Both the position numbers and the translations under genes were made by a program. A stretch of DNA of 56,442 nt from Alphaproteobacteria bacterium (GTDB taxonomy: Bacteria > Pseudomonadota > Alphaproteobacteria > Caedimonadales > UBA1908). Positions 43,557 to 52,027 of this stretch are shown here, piece after piece; position 1 is the first letter of the stretch; each line of letters starts with the position of its first letter. The notes under the pieces were generated by a model. The model was given only the letters and a program-made list of their open reading frames with translations. It did no database searches and had not been told where the DNA came from. The DNA is taken from assembly GCA_021298595.1 (NCBI GenBank), contig JAJTHL010000008.1, positions 1-56,442 of the forward strand, in the 5' to 3' direction.

Positions 43557-44699
43557 GTGAAGATCGCTGTATTAAAAGAGCAGCGTCCTTATGAGGCGCG
43601 TGTTGCCCTAACCCCAGAAGTTGCAAAGAAACTCAAGGATCAAGGGCATGAGGTGTGGGTTGAAAAAGAGGCAGGTGCTGCGTCCAGTATTCCGGATACG
43701 GCTTACACTGAGGTAGGTGCCACGATCTTTTCAACGTTAAAAGAAGGGCTTGCGGGCGCGCAGGTGCTGTTAAAGGTGCAAGCACCTTTGTCAGAGGGCT
43801 CACGAAACGAACTGGAGGGCCTGCCAGAGGGCGCGACGCTTATTGGGCTTTTGTCACCCCACACCCACCGCGCCGAAATGGCCCAGTATAACGCTAAAAA
43901 GCTTAAAACCTTTTCCTTAGAGATGGTGCCGCGCATTACGCGCGCCCAAAGCATGGACGTCTTGTCCTCCCAGAGCAACCTTGCCGGTTACCGCGCTGTG
44001 ATTGAGGGGGCTGCTCTTTTTGACCGCGCCTTTCCCATGATGATGACAGCGGCAGGAACCATTGCGCCCGCGCGCGTCTTGATATTGGGCGCTGGAGTCG
44101 CGGGCCTTCAAGCCATTGCCACCGCCAAGCGTCTCGGGGCTATTGTGTCGGCCTTTGACGTCCGTGCGGCCGCCAAAGAACAAGTGGAAAGCCTGGGCGC
44201 GACCTTTATCAGTGTAGACGCACCCACATCTGGTGAAGGGGCAGGGGGATACGCCAAGGAAATGGATGATGACTATAAAAAGCGCCAGGCCGAAAAAATC
44301 ACACAAACCCTGAAAACCCAAGATATCGTCATTACGACGGCGCTGATCCCTGGAAGGCCAGCACCTCTTTTGGTGACGCAGGAGATGCTTGCTGTCATGA
44401 AGGCCGGATCCATAATTGTGGATATGGCCGTTGAGTCGGGCGGCAACTGCGCCTCAAGCAAGCTTGGGGAGGTCATGACGACGAACGGCGGCGTAAAGAT
44501 TGTGGGGTACGCAAACTTGCCAAGCCGTATCGCGCGCGATGCAAGCGCTCTGTATGCCCGTAACGTCCTGCACTTTTTGACCCTTCTTATGGCCAAAGAC
44601 GGTAAAGACCTTGCGCCAGATCCCGAGGACGAGATCGTCAAAGGCACCCTTTTGACCCAAGAGGGGGCAACTGTTCATCCCCAATTTCAGGAGAAATAA
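43557..44699 (+). CDS. pntAA: NAD(P) transhydrogenase subunit alpha part 1 (PntAA)
   Basis: NAD(H)-binding subunit of the proton-pumping transhydrogenase, which makes NADPH at the expense of the proton gradient. GTG start 43557 (VKIAVLKEQRPYEARVALTP). Features of the alanine dehydrogenase/PNT fold include 'LGAGVAGLQAIATAKRLGAI' (Rossmann glycine motif), 'SAFDVRAAAKEQVESLGA' and the mobile loop region 'GYAKEMDDDYKKRQAE'. 380 residues. The three-subunit split (AA, AB, B) is usual in alphaproteobacteria. The next gene starts 3 nt after its stop. Confidence 0.96.
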   Translation: MKIAVLKEQRPYEARVALTPEVAKKLKDQGHEVWVEKEAGAASSIPDTAYTEVGATIFSTLKEGLAGAQVLLKVQAPLSEGSRNELEGLPEGATLIGLLSPHTHRAEMAQYNAKKLKTFSLEMVPRITRAQSMDVLSSQSNLAGYRAVIEGAALFDRAFPMMMTAAGTIAPARVLILGAGVAGLQAIATAKRLGAIVSAFDVRAAAKEQVESLGATFISVDAPTSGEGAGGYAKEMDDDYKKRQAEKITQTLKTQDIVITTALIPGRPAPLLVTQEMLAVMKAGSIIVDMAVESGGNCASSKLGEVMTTNGGVKIVGYANLPSRIARDASALYARNVLHFLTLLMAKDGKDLAPDPEDEIVKGTLLTQEGATVHPQFQEK

Positions 44700-44702
44700 C
44701 CC

Positions 44703-45119
44703 ATGAGTGTTGAAACGTTCTTTCAATCGGTACGGGATGTGACCGCCCAATTTTTCGAGGTCAGCAATCCCATGGATCTGACCCTGAATGAAGTCGGGGA
44801 GGTCGTCGTGACAACGGCCCAGACCGTTGATCCAGGGACATCGCCCTTTGTTATTGGGCTGACCGTGTTTATCTTGGCGTGCTTTGTGGGCTATTATGTG
44901 GTGTGGCGCGTCACACCCGCCCTTCATTCGCCCCTCATGGCCGTGACTAACGCCATTTCCAGTGTGATTATTGTGGGCGCGCTTCTAACGGGCGGCGTCG
45001 GCGCGTCGTCAGGCGCGAAGATTCTTGGCGCTTTTGCGGTTTTTCTCGCAGCTGTGAACATCTTTGGTGGTTTTGCGGTCACAAGCCGTATGCTGCGCAT
45101 GTTCGAAAAGAAAAAGTAG
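44703..45119 (+). CDS. pntAB: NAD(P) transhydrogenase subunit alpha part 2 (PntAB)
   Basis: Small membrane subunit carrying part of the proton channel. 138 residues with about four hydrophobic helices ('[20 protein letters not shown]', '[20 protein letters not shown]', '[20 protein letters not shown]'). The '[13 protein letters not shown]' segment matches the four-helix PNTB domain of transhydrogenases. The first 45 residues are a soluble extension. It lies between pntAA (3 nt) and pntB (10 nt), and works only in the complex. Confidence 0.93.
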   Translation: MSVETFFQSVRDVTAQFFEVSNPMDLTLNEVGEVVVTTAQTVDPGTSPFVIGLTVFILACFVGYYVVWRVTPALHSPLMAVTNAISSVIIVGALLTGGVGASSGAKILGAFAVFLAAVNIFGGFAVTSRMLRMFEKKK

Positions 45120-45129
45120 GAACGCCGTT

Positions 45130-46527
45130 ATGAGTGAAAACCTTTTATCGTTTTGTTACCTGATTTCCTCTGTTTGCTTCATCATGGCCCTGCGTGGTCT
45201 GTCGTCGCCCAAAACCTCACGTATGGGGAACTATTACGGCCAAGCCGGTATGGCCCTTGCGGTGGGGGCAACCCTTGCGAGCCCTGCCGTCACAAGTTAC
45301 ACCTGGATTTTGAGCGCTCTTGCAGCGGGCGCCGTCGTGGGTCTGATTATTGCCAAGCGGATTGTGATGACAGCGCTTCCCCAGCTGGTCGCAGCCTTTC
45401 ACAGCCTTGTGGGACTTGCAGCCGTCTGTGTGGCCCTTGGCGCCCTTGCCCTTCCCGAAGCCTTTGGGATTGGGGTGCCTGGCGACATTCACTTCAGTAG
45501 TCTTGTGGAGATGTGTCTTGGCGTGATTGTGGGGGCCATTACTTTTTCGGGCTCGATCATCGCGTTTCTTAAACTACAAGGCATCATGGGCGGAAAGCCC
45601 ATCAGGCTTCCGTTCCACCAACCACTGAACGCTCTTATCTTTATCTCCATCGTGCTTCTGGGGATTCTTTTCGTACGCGGGGAAAACCATGACGCCTTTT
45701 TGCTGTTGATCATGTTCTCCCTTGTGTTGGGCGTTACCCTTATTATTCCCATTGGTGGGGCGGATATGCCGGTGATTGTGTCCATGCTGAACTCGTATTC
45801 AGGTTGGGCAGCAGCTGGTATTGGCTTTACCTTGGAAAATAACCTTCTGATTATCACAGGGGCGCTGGTGGGGGCGTCGGGCGCGATCCTCAGCTATATC
45901 ATGTGTAAAGGCATGAACCGGTCCATTTGGAATGTGGTCTTTGGCGGTTTTGGCGCAGCTCCTGAGACTGCGGGCGCGTCTGGTCCTCAAGAGGCGCGCG
46001 CCCCTTCCAAAGTCGGCAGCGCCGAAGACGCCGCCTTTTTATTGTCCAACTCTCGCTCGGTTATCATTGTGCCAGGATACGGTATGGCGGTGGCCCAGGC
46101 TCAACACGCCCTTCGTGAAATGGCCGACGCCTTAAAGTCTAAGGGCATTCGGGTGCGCTATGCCATCCACCCCGTGGCAGGACGCATGCCGGGCCACATG
46201 AACGTGCTTTTGGCCGAGGCGAACGTGCCCTATGAGGACGTGTTTGAGCTGGAAGAAATCAACAGCGATTTTGCAGATACCGACGTTGCCTTTGTCATTG
46301 GCGCCAACGACGTGACAAACCCCGTCGCGCGCACAGATCCCACAAGCCCCATTTATGGCATGCCGGTCCTTGACGTCGAGCGAGCGCGGACAACGTTGTT
46401 CATCAAGCGCTCCATGTCGGCGGGCTATGCGGGTGTGGATAACGAGCTTTTCTACCGCGATAGCACCATGATGTTGTTTGGGGACGCAAAGAAAATGTGT
46501 GAGCACATCATCAAATCCCTTGAGTAG
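45130..46527 (+). CDS. pntB: NAD(P) transhydrogenase subunit beta (PntB)
   Basis: Membrane subunit and NADP(H)-binding domain III. ATG 45130 with a 465-residue product: eight or nine helices in the first 260 residues (e.g. 'AVTSYTWILSALAAGAVVG'), then a soluble domain with the NADP motif 'IIVPGYGMAVAQAQHALREM' and 'AIHPVAGRMPGHMNVLLAEA', plus 'VIGANDVTNPVARTDPTSPI'. Full length. Last gene of the pnt operon, followed by a bidirectional terminator. Confidence 0.97.
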   Translation: MSENLLSFCYLISSVCFIMALRGLSSPKTSRMGNYYGQAGMALAVGATLASPAVTSYTWILSALAAGAVVGLIIAKRIVMTALPQLVAAFHSLVGLAAVCVALGALALPEAFGIGVPGDIHFSSLVEMCLGVIVGAITFSGSIIAFLKLQGIMGGKPIRLPFHQPLNALIFISIVLLGILFVRGENHDAFLLLIMFSLVLGVTLIIPIGGADMPVIVSMLNSYSGWAAAGIGFTLENNLLIITGALVGASGAILSYIMCKGMNRSIWNVVFGGFGAAPETAGASGPQEARAPSKVGSAEDAAFLLSNSRSVIIVPGYGMAVAQAQHALREMADALKSKGIRVRYAIHPVAGRMPGHMNVLLAEANVPYEDVFELEEINSDFADTDVAFVIGANDVTNPVARTDPTSPIYGMPVLDVERARTTLFIKRSMSAGYAGVDNELFYRDSTMMLFGDAKKMCEHIIKSLE

Positions 46528-46543
46528 GAGATCCTAGAAATAA

Positions 46544-46581
46544 AAAAACCCACGGCTTTGATGTCAAGGCCGTGGGTTTTT
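46544..46581. terminator. Bidirectional Rho-independent terminator after pntB
   Basis: AAAAACCCACGGC (46544-46556) pairs with GCCGTGGGTTTTT (46569-46581), a 13-bp stem with a 12-nt loop, with an A-run before and a T-run at the end. It should stop both the pnt operon and the convergent minus-strand transcript ending at 46596. Confidence 0.85.
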
Positions 46582-46595
46582 GTGCGCATTGTTTT

Positions 46596-47063
46596 CTAAT
46601 CGAGGGCTTCGTCTTCGGGAGCGCCCGCAAGGGGCGCTGATTCGATGGCGTCATCATTGAATTCTTTTGTTTCTGTTTGCAGCTCCGCGCCGAGCGTCTC
46701 ATCAGGTGAAAGGCCTGCTTCTTGACTTGCGGCGGCTTGGGCTTTTTTAATATGCGTCAAATAATTGTCTTTTATTCTGGCGCCCACCTGCAAATATTCA
46801 ACGACCTTTTGAAGTTTCAAGCACTCGTCAGAAGCAGCGCCCAGCATGACTGAAAACTCACGCGCAAGTTCTCGCGGGACATTTTGACGTTTCTCGTGAA
46901 GGGCTTCAATTTCTTGAGGGCAGCGCTTGGTAAGGCTTGTCAGCTCTTGTGTTGAAAGGAGAGGGGCTTCGGTTGATTTCACGTCGGCGCCGGCGCCTGC
47001 TTGGGCAAGCAAAGGCGTCAACATAAAACCAAAGGTGATGGCCGTGCGGTAAAGAAAAGACAT
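46596..47063 (-). CDS. Small periplasmic protein, function unknown
   Basis: 155 residues with a clear signal peptide (SFLYRTAITFGFMLTPLLA, cleavage near QAGA). The mature part is helical and charged, with 'LTSLTKRCPQEIEALHEKRQ' and 'ASDECLKLQKVVEYLQVGAR' in which two Cys about 40 apart could pair, and an acidic tail. I recognise no family. It is 3' of nth on the same strand with 66 nt between; the terminator at 46544-46581 follows its stop. Confidence 0.7.
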   Translation of the reverse strand: MSFLYRTAITFGFMLTPLLAQAGAGADVKSTEAPLLSTQELTSLTKRCPQEIEALHEKRQNVPRELAREFSVMLGAASDECLKLQKVVEYLQVGARIKDNYLTHIKKAQAAASQEAGLSPDETLGAELQTETKEFNDDAIESAPLAGAPEDEALD

Positions 47064-47129
47064 AAGGGCGCGCCTCTTAAAAAAACCATGGGCCTATTAA
47101 AACAAAAGAGAACGCTTTTGAGAAGGGGC

Positions 47130-47774
47130 TTAAAAAGTGCTAAAACCCTGGGCTTTGCCGTAGGCGCACAGGTCATTGACGGGGCACACCTGGCAAAGGG
47201 GCTTTCTTGCCTTGCAGATATACCGGCCGTGAAGCACCAACCAATAGTGGGCGCGCCGTTTATAAGTGTCTGGAATCACACGAAAAAGATCTTGCTCAAC
47301 GCCGTCCGTTGTCTTGGCACTTGAAAGACCCGTGCGGTGAGCTAGGCGAAAAATATGGGTATCAACGGCAAGGGTTGGATGCCCAAAGGCCGCGTTCAAC
47401 ACAACGTTTGCAGTTTTACGACCGACGCCTGGTAGGGTCACAAGCTCTTCTCTTGTCTGCGGCACGATTCCGTTATAATGCGTTACAAGGCGCGCGCTAA
47501 GGGCCATGACGTTTTTAGCTTTGGTGCGAAAAAGACCAATGGTTTTGATGGCTTCACGCAGGGCGTCTTCGCCGTAATCTAGCATGTCTTGGGGAGTTTT
47601 TATAACCTTAAACAAGGGTTCAGTGGCTTTGTTCACACTTTTGTCCGTAGCCTGGGCAGAAAGGGCCACCGCCACCAAAAGGGTATAGGCATTGGTTGAG
47701 GCAAGCTCTGTCTGAGGATCAGGATCGCGGTCCTCAAACCGTTTAAAGAAATGCTCGATCTCTAAAGGCGTCAT
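47130..47774 (-). CDS. nth: Endonuclease III
   Basis: DNA glycosylase/AP lyase removing oxidised pyrimidines. Helix-hairpin-helix 'LVTLPGVGRKTANVVLNAAF' with the catalytic Lys, catalytic Asp in 'AVDTHIFRLAHRTG', and the [4Fe-4S] cluster with C-x6-C-x2-C-x5-C in 'CKARKPLCQVCPVNDLCAYG'. 214 residues, normal length. Its start shares ATGA with the stop of the upstream MFS transporter gene, so they are translated from one mRNA. Confidence 0.96.
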   Translation of the reverse strand: MTPLEIEHFFKRFEDRDPDPQTELASTNAYTLLVAVALSAQATDKSVNKATEPLFKVIKTPQDMLDYGEDALREAIKTIGLFRTKAKNVMALSARLVTHYNGIVPQTREELVTLPGVGRKTANVVLNAAFGHPTLAVDTHIFRLAHRTGLSSAKTTDGVEQDLFRVIPDTYKRRAHYWLVLHGRYICKARKPLCQVCPVNDLCAYGKAQGFSTF

Positions 47775-49045
47775 GAAGAGGCCTTCTTTGTGTCTTCTTT
47801 GGGGAAGGTGTCCTTCATAAAGACTGTGATCACGAGGGCAAAAATCAAGGTTAGAGGGATGATGGCCAAGGACTTAAGATAATGTTCCTTGGTGTAGCAT
47901 CCAATAACGCCCATACAGGTGGGATCTGCTTTTTGGCAAAGGTCAAGGAAGTACCCCAAAAGCGGTTGCATGGCAATGCCGCTGATCATACAGAGCATGT
48001 TATGCATCCCGGACGCCGTTCCTGTGCGGTAAAGGGGATTAAGGGCCGTGACGCCAGCAAAGGCAATAAACTGTCCGCCGACAGCAAAGCCTGCCAGCAT
48101 CATGAGACCATACAGAGCGTAGATGGGCACATGGACATAAAGGACAAGGGTCAGGCACAAGACAGACGCAAGGGCACTGTACATCATGGCCATACGGTAG
48201 CTTTGAACGCGTGTGGCATAATAAGACCAGGTGGGCGCGCCAACACTCAAGCCCACGTAAAAGAGGGACATGGTGCCGGCCGCAGCCGTGCGGTCCATTT
48301 TATAGGCCTCCATCACAAAGGGGGTCCCCCAAAGATCGGCAAAACCCGAAAGAGGAACGTACATGGCAAAGCCGTAAAGGCCGTAGATCCAGGTTTGTGG
48401 GTTTTTCGCGATGAGGATCAGGCTTTGGACAAGGGTTTCACCGGCGCGCTCTTCCTCGTTGGTGGTGTGCTGGGCGTTTTCACGGATGACAAGAAAAGCC
48501 GCAACTGCAATGACGAGGCTGACAAAGCCAAGCACCGTGTTGGCCATGCGCCAGCCGGATGCGTCCACGAGCATCCCAAGGGGCGCGCCGCCAGCTGTGG
48601 CACCTAAGGTGCCAACGGTCATGGTAAAGCCCACAAGGATAGACAGAATACGGGGTGGGAAGTAGAGTGAGGCCAGCTTGACGCAGCTGAGAAACGCGAA
48701 CGCAGAGCCAATGCCCATAAAGGTTCTGGCCACAGATAAAAGGGTGAGGGATTCTGCGTAACTGAAAAGAAAGGCCCCCCCTGCACACAAAAGGCACGCA
48801 ACGGTCAAGGGGCGCCTTGGGCCAAGACGGTCAAGAATGATGCCAGAGGGGATCTGCATGGCGGAATAACCGATGTAGTAAAAAGAGCTAAGGGCGCCAA
48901 GAAGGCACGCGTCCAAATGAAGATCCCGCATCAAGTCGTGGGAAATTACGCTAGGGGACACTCTTAAAATAAACTGAAAGCCATAGAAAAAAGCGGCGCA
49001 CCCCCATACAACGAGGCCCAGCACATGGCTACGATTCTTTTCCAT
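47771..49045 (-). CDS. MFS transporter
   Basis: Major facilitator with 12 hydrophobic segments across 424 residues. The loop between helices 2 and 3 has the typical MFS pattern ('GIILDRLGPRRPLTVACLLC', DRxGxR). It resembles the broad sugar-phosphate/organic-anion/nucleotide-type MFS proteins seen in Legionella, Coxiella and other intracellular bacteria, but the substrate cannot be read from the sequence. Start ATG 49045. It is upstream of and overlaps nth (ATGA), a coupling with no obvious functional reason. Confidence 0.88.
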   Translation of the reverse strand: MEKNRSHVLGLVVWGCAAFFYGFQFILRVSPSVISHDLMRDLHLDACLLGALSSFYYIGYSAMQIPSGIILDRLGPRRPLTVACLLCAGGAFLFSYAESLTLLSVARTFMGIGSAFAFLSCVKLASLYFPPRILSILVGFTMTVGTLGATAGGAPLGMLVDASGWRMANTVLGFVSLVIAVAAFLVIRENAQHTTNEEERAGETLVQSLILIAKNPQTWIYGLYGFAMYVPLSGFADLWGTPFVMEAYKMDRTAAAGTMSLFYVGLSVGAPTWSYYATRVQSYRMAMMYSALASVLCLTLVLYVHVPIYALYGLMMLAGFAVGGQFIAFAGVTALNPLYRTGTASGMHNMLCMISGIAMQPLLGYFLDLCQKADPTCMGVIGCYTKEHYLKSLAIIPLTLIFALVITVFMKDTFPKEDTKKASS

Positions 49046-49151
49046 TTAATCCTGCAAAACGGTTAGGGGTTGAGTATCGGAGTATTTAAAAGATTTTAGC
49101 CCTAAAAGGCAAGCACTCTTCTGAAGGTAGGGTAAGATAAGGTCAGAAAAC

Positions 49152-49171
49152 AGCCCCAGCACTCTGGGGCT
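49152..49171 (-). terminator. Rho-independent terminator
   Basis: AGCCCCAG (49152-49159), a 4-nt loop and CTGGGGCT (49164-49171). On the minus strand the stem is followed by GTTTTCTG, placing it just after the stop (49185) of the secreted-protein gene. Confidence 0.7.
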
Positions 49172-49184
49172 TTGCTTAAGGCAT

Positions 49185-49997
49185 TTACGACGCATAAAAA
49201 GCACCTAGCAACCTGTCGAGGGCAGGCAGAAGCGCTTGACGCATTTGTGGCTCGTCCCATAGTTTTTCCGTTGCGCCGTTATGCTCGATACGCATGAGTT
49301 TATCCCCTTGAAGAACAGCAGGCTGGTCACCGCCAGTGCTCAAAAGTGTCTTCAGGGGAACAAGGGTAAAGTCTCGAAAGCGGCCGTCGAAGGACGTGTC
49401 ACTGGATCTATTCTTAAAAGCATCTGAGGCGCGTTGGTTCAACGTACTAAGCCACTGCTCAACGTCGTCGCTGCCAAGATGCCCCTTTTGTGAGGTTAGA
49501 ATGAGGGGAATGGTCACTGCAGGTCCCCATCCTTCACCTTGTTCTAAGTAGGCAAAGGGAGCAGGTCTAAAAATCAGGTCTGTCTCTTTAAGCATATTGT
49601 AAAGGGCTGTATTTGCAGGGCCGTTGACCATTGCGTCATAGGACGTTTCAAAAGAGTGCTCTTTAGGAAGGCCGAATCCCATGGAGGCTTTAAGGGATCC
49701 ATGTGTGGGCCTAAACGTGCCATCTTGCAATTGACGTGGGTCATAGTCCTTGCACATGAGAACATGCGGGAGGTCTTCTTTCAGTAGAACAACAAGGGTA
49801 AAGTTAGCAGGTGAAGGTCCGTCCTTGCCAATTAGGCAAGCATCAGGATCGACAGCAATCACTTGGCATGAGCCGTCAAGGGCTGCTGTCATGTTTTTGG
49901 CTGCGTCCCACTTATCAATGAAATCCGATGAACCAAAAGCGTTTGAGAAGGACGCAAGGGTGGATAGAAGGGCAAGGGCGAGGGTTTTTCTTTTCAT
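49185..49997 (-). CDS. Secreted protein of unknown function
   Basis: 270 residues with a strong signal peptide (KRKTLALALLSTLASFSNAF, cleavage near GSS). The mature part has three Cys near the start ('DGSCQVIAVDPDACLIGKDG' and 'VLMCKDYD') and mixed alpha/beta sequence such as 'FTLVVLLKEDLPHVL', with no repeats. I recognise no family; the 'DPRQLQDGTFRPTHGSLKAS' segment and Asp/Gly loops do not match a known active site. It is a monocistronic unit on the minus strand with its own terminator, 188 bp from the MFS start and divergent from ssrA. Confidence 0.75.
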   Translation of the reverse strand: MKRKTLALALLSTLASFSNAFGSSDFIDKWDAAKNMTAALDGSCQVIAVDPDACLIGKDGPSPANFTLVVLLKEDLPHVLMCKDYDPRQLQDGTFRPTHGSLKASMGFGLPKEHSFETSYDAMVNGPANTALYNMLKETDLIFRPAPFAYLEQGEGWGPAVTIPLILTSQKGHLGSDDVEQWLSTLNQRASDAFKNRSSDTSFDGRFRDFTLVPLKTLLSTGGDQPAVLQGDKLMRIEHNGATEKLWDEPQMRQALLPALDRLLGAFYAS

Positions 49998-50156
49998 GAA
50001 CGATACCTTTTGTTATTGGTTGGCGACCCGCGTTTGTAGGAGGGTACTGTTGATCTTAGCGGTTAAATCCTCAAAGTAAATATAGCCACTGCTTAGAGAA
50101 ATTCAAGCAGCAAGAGCCCTATTTTCTGACACAAAGGAATGTGTTATAGTAATGTT

Positions 50157-50463
50157 GTCGGGTTATCTCGACTATAGCGATAAACGCTGTACGAAATAGG
50201 CGGAACGGACCCGGGGGCGGTACCCGGCACCTCCACCATCTATATGGGGGTGAAATAGGATCGACGTACGTTGAAGGGTGCAGTTTTTGCTCGGCATGGT
50301 ACCACCGTTATCGGGCTACAATGGTAAATGCAACAGCAAACCAAAACGAAGTCAGCCTCAAGGCTGACAACGAGAACAACCTTTTTGCAGCAGCTGCAGC
50401 AGCCTAAGCAATAAGGTTATTCCAAGCGGTTGGGGGGGCACCGGGCAACAGAAGCCCCCCGCT
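50157..50463 (+). ncRNA. ssrA: tmRNA, circularly permuted two-piece type
   Basis: Rescues stalled ribosomes and adds a degradation tag. The order is reversed, as in alphaproteobacteria. The acceptor piece comes first: T-stem CCGGG/CCCGG, then CACCTCC-A-CCA ending at 50238. After a 7-nt spacer the coding piece begins with GGGGGTG (50246-50252), which pairs with CACCTCC and gives the G3:U70 pair read by alanyl-tRNA synthetase, followed by AAATAGGATCGACG. The T-loop reads GGCGGTA, not TTCRANY. The tag frame starts at GCA 50330 or 50336 (the first has the better U-5/A-4 context), reads ANQNEVSLKADNEN... and ends in LFAAAAAA at TAA (50404-50406). A -10 box TATAGT lies at 50145-50150; the exact ends are estimates. 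Confidence 0.95.
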
Positions 50464-50466
50464 TTT
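50424..50466 (+). terminator. ssrA terminator
   Basis: AAGCGG then GGGGGGC pairs with GCCCCCCGCTT, followed by TTTT. The stem lies 18 nt after the tag stop codon and just before the convergent stop of the epimerase gene (50465). Confidence 0.75.
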
Positions 50467-51367
50467 AAAATCTTCCTCTCACAAGATGATCAAGAGCTTT
50501 CTCTAACGTAGGATACTCGAACGAAAACCCTGCTTTCACAAGCTTCGAGGGGATCACGTTTTGCCCTTGCAAAAGAATTTCTGTGCCCATTTGCCCAAAA
50601 AGTAAACGTACCGCAAAGGCGGGAATGCTCAAGAGGCGGGGCCGGTGAAGGGTCGCGGCAAGGATCCCCGCAAAATCGCTTTGGGTGACGGGATGTGGGG
50701 CCGTTAGGTTAAAAGATCCCGTACAATTGGCGTTTTCCATAAGAGTCTCAAGGGCGCTTAGATAATCCTCAATATGAATCCAGGAAAGCCACTGTGTACC
50801 CGTTCCCAAGGTGGCCCCAAGTCCTGCTCTAAAGACGGGGAGCATCTTGGCAAGGGCCCCTTTTTTATCGTCTAGAACCACGCCTGTGCGAAGAAGACAG
50901 GTGCGCACGCCCCAGTTTTGAGCCTCTACGGCCAGATCCTCCCATTGACTGCACAGGCCATGCGCAAAGCCGTAATCACTGGGCGCACTATTTTCAGAAA
51001 AGATCGCGCTGGCGCTGTGTCCATAAAACCCAATGGCAGAGCCAGACAAAAGAAATTTTGGTTTTTCTGAGACTTCGGCAATATAAGAAAGGACACTTTT
51101 TGTGACGTCAAGCCGGCTTTGCACAAGCTGCTGCTTGGTATGATCGGACCATCTGGCTTGATCAAGGGGCATCCCCGCAAAGTTAACAATTCCGTCAAAG
51201 GTATCTACGATGGAGTTCAAAGACGATACAAGGCGGTAATTTCTTGAAAGCTCTGGAAAGGCTTCTGGCGTACGTGTCAGGATCGTGACGTCATGACGCC
51301 GCGCGAGGGCGCGTTCTGCCACGCGGCTTCCTAGAAACCCTGTGCCCCCTGTAATAAGTAGTTTCAT
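50465..51367 (-). CDS. TIGR01777-family NAD-dependent epimerase-like protein
   Basis: Extended short-chain dehydrogenase (YfcH/SulA-like, E. coli YfcH relatives). N-terminal Rossmann 'MKLLITGGTGFLGSRVAERA' and the family pattern 'IVNFAGMPLDQARWSDHTKQ', which carries the RW..K motif of this subfamily. Then come 'LSGSAIGFYGHS' (Ser and Tyr of the active site), 'TGSFNLTAPHPVTQSDFAGI' and a C-terminal region 'LLQGQNVIPSKLVKAGFSFE'. 300 residues, full length. Substrate unknown in the family. Its end faces ssrA; its start is divergent from the broken small gene at 51549. Confidence 0.9.
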   Translation of the reverse strand: MKLLITGGTGFLGSRVAERALARRHDVTILTRTPEAFPELSRNYRLVSSLNSIVDTFDGIVNFAGMPLDQARWSDHTKQQLVQSRLDVTKSVLSYIAEVSEKPKFLLSGSAIGFYGHSASAIFSENSAPSDYGFAHGLCSQWEDLAVEAQNWGVRTCLLRTGVVLDDKKGALAKMLPVFRAGLGATLGTGTQWLSWIHIEDYLSALETLMENANCTGSFNLTAPHPVTQSDFAGILAATLHRPRLLSIPAFAVRLLFGQMGTEILLQGQNVIPSKLVKAGFSFEYPTLEKALDHLVRGRF

Positions 51368-51548
51368 CGGACTCTTTTTCTCCTGTTATCAAGATATATG
51401 GTAAGGATAAATCAGGCGCGACTCAAGATTTATTAACGTGCGTTTTTATTTCAAATGAATAGAGGTGCTCTGATTTAGCGTGTATACTCAAAAATGATTC
51501 CAAAAGAATCGTAAGGAAATAAATCTAAGTTTAACAGGAAGGAAAAAA

Positions 51549-51934
51549 ATGAAAAAAGTTGGTTGCTTGCGGGGGCGATTTTTGCCGTTACGTTTTCAGG
51601 TGTGGCGTTGGCAGACTCAGTGGACGAGCTAGTCAAAAAACGAGATGAGCTTCAAGCATAAGCTAAAGCAGTGTCAGATAAACTGTCCAATGGACTTCTG
51701 GGGCAACTGCAACTTTTCGATGAGAAATGCCAGAAAGAAATCGCAGGCGCGAATCGACACGCCGAGAAGGTCTCGGATCATGCGTGTCTGGCTTCGTGGC
51801 TTGCGCAAATGAAAGAAGCCCATGACCTTGGAGAAAAGAACAAGCCACTTATAGAGCAAGAACAAAAGATTACGGCTGAGTTTGAGAAAGTGACCAAGAA
51901 GCTCATTGAAGTGATTTTGGCAAAAAAGAAGTAG
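51549..51934 (+). pseudogene. Small periplasmic coiled-coil protein gene with a frameshift and a stop
   Basis: ATG 51549 is preceded by AGGAAGG. The six A after ATG (51552-51557) must become seven to give a signal peptide (KKSWLLAGAIFAVTFSGVAL then ADSVDELVKKRDELQA). In the same frame a TAA at 51659-51661 then stops it, and the rest stays open to 51934 ('SNGLLGQLQLFDEKCQKEIA' ... 'KKLIEVILAKKK'). The repaired product would have about 128 residues, helical and charged like a coiled coil, with two Cys. Two separate lesions make true decay more likely here than a sequencing error. A -10-like TATACT is at 51483-51488. No family recognised. Confidence 0.7.
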
Positions 51935-52027
51935 GTCCTTTGGTATAAAGATTGCTCCAGGATTTTTTTGCAGTAGACGAAGCCTTGAAATCTGTGCGTC
52001 CGCTTAGAATCTGTGGACACACAAACC

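Noticed and set aside
47882-48607. Long plus-strand open frame of 241 codons opposite the MFS gene
   Set aside because: Its composition (many His, Gly, Lys) is a shadow of membrane-protein codons on the other strand, which has clear MFS features.
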